Source: Flavobacteriales bacterium (lineage in GTDB: Bacteria > Bacteroidota > Bacteroidia > DT-38). From it: a DNA stretch of 5,242 nucleotides. The translations under genes were made by a program, and so were the position numbers. Positions within the stretch are counted from its first letter, which is position 1; each line of letters opens with the position of its first letter. The notes below the pieces were generated by a model, which was not told the origin of the DNA, ran no database searches, and worked only from the letters and a program-made list of their open reading frames with translations. The stretch covers positions 1-5,242 of the forward strand of contig JABSPR010000100.1 of NCBI GenBank assembly GCA_013214975.1, written 5' to 3'. This document shows, one piece after another, positions 4,958-5,242 of this stretch.

Positions 4958-5242
4958 ATGAGCGAGGTAGTATTGAAAATAAAAGATGTATCAAAGCAAT
5001 ACCGACTAGGTGTTGTGGGAACAGGATCGCTTACGCATGATTTAAAAAGATGGTGGTACTCAATTAGAGGTAAAGAAGATCCTTTTTTAATGATCGGTGA
5101 CACCAACGATAGAGCTGTTGAAGGTGGCAGCGATTATGTTTGGGCATTAAAAGATATCAATCTAGAAATAAACAAGGGTGAGGTAATTGGTATCATTGGA
5201 AAAAATGGTGCGGGTAAATCAACTTTGCTTAAACTATTAGCA
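4958..5242 (+). CDS. wzt: O-antigen/polysaccharide ABC transporter ATPase (Wzt), 5' part only
   Basis: The frame starts at ATG 4958 (TAG, T, ATG after wzm) and is open for 95 codons to the window edge. It begins MSEVVLKIKDVSKQYRLG and has the long insert between the first strand and the core typical of Wzt/TagH-like ATPases (SLTHDLKRWWYSIRGKEDPF, residues 24-43). It then reads VWALKDINLEINKGEVIGII and Walker A GKNGAGKST at residues 81-89, ending in LLKLLA. The Q-loop, signature and Walker B lie outside. It powers export of the lipid-linked glycan through Wzm. Many Wzt proteins carry a C-terminal carbohydrate-binding domain that recognises the capped chain end; whether this one does cannot be seen here. 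Confidence 0.95.
   Translation, partial: MSEVVLKIKDVSKQYRLGVVGTGSLTHDLKRWWYSIRGKEDPFLMIGDTNDRAVEGGSDYVWALKDINLEINKGEVIGIIGKNGAGKSTLLKLLA

Noticed and set aside
4740..5106. Minus-strand open frames antisense to wzm and wzt
   Set aside because: They lie opposite well-supported genes and have no domain-like features.

Overview
The window is AT-rich, shows no clear Shine-Dalgarno sequences ahead of its genes, and carries at least one promoter of the Bacteroidota type (TTG, 19-nt spacer, TAnnTTTG). The protein families and their style (MacB-type ABC pair, Wzm/Wzt pair with the YKQTILGPLWFF motif, lipoprotein MsrB) also fit Bacteroidota, probably the Flavobacteriia/Cytophagia side. This placement is inference from composition and motifs, since no search could be run.

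Layout: (1) 1-1168, minus strand: a MacB/LolD-type ABC ATPase followed after one base by a MacB/FtsX-type permease that runs off the left edge. (2) 1334-1897, plus: a HAD phosphatase of the GmhB/HisB-N type, started by GTG, that has lost the zinc loop typical of GmhB. (3) 1990-3305, plus: a compact three-gene run made of an ArsR-type HTH regulator, a lipoprotein methionine-R-sulfoxide reductase (MsrB), and a small membrane protein with a degenerate J-domain (HPR in place of HPD). The last two are 3 nt apart and probably translationally coupled. (4) 3337-3698, minus: the remains of a Gfo/Idh/MocA sugar oxidoreductase, disrupted by a one-base deletion near the N-terminus and truncated after the LIEK motif. 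(5) 3699-4104: about 400 bp without an intact gene. It holds four copies of the heptamer CTATTGA in alternating orientation, a good Bacteroidota promoter, and an inverted repeat lying on the predicted transcription start. (6) 4105 to the right edge, plus: wzm (permease) and wzt (ATPase, 5' part only), which export undecaprenyl-linked O-antigen or a similar polysaccharide.

Functional reading: the right half is the edge of a polysaccharide (O-antigen type) locus. The broken oxidoreductase belongs to a family common in nucleotide-sugar synthesis and is probably a leftover of gene turnover at that edge. The middle three-gene run looks like an envelope oxidative-damage repair unit with its own regulator. 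No RNA gene, CRISPR array, insertion sequence or phage element was seen. No clearly new large system is evident. The most interesting points are the arsR-msrB-J-like run, the dead oxidoreductase with an exactly placed frameshift, and the repeat-rich promoter of wzm.
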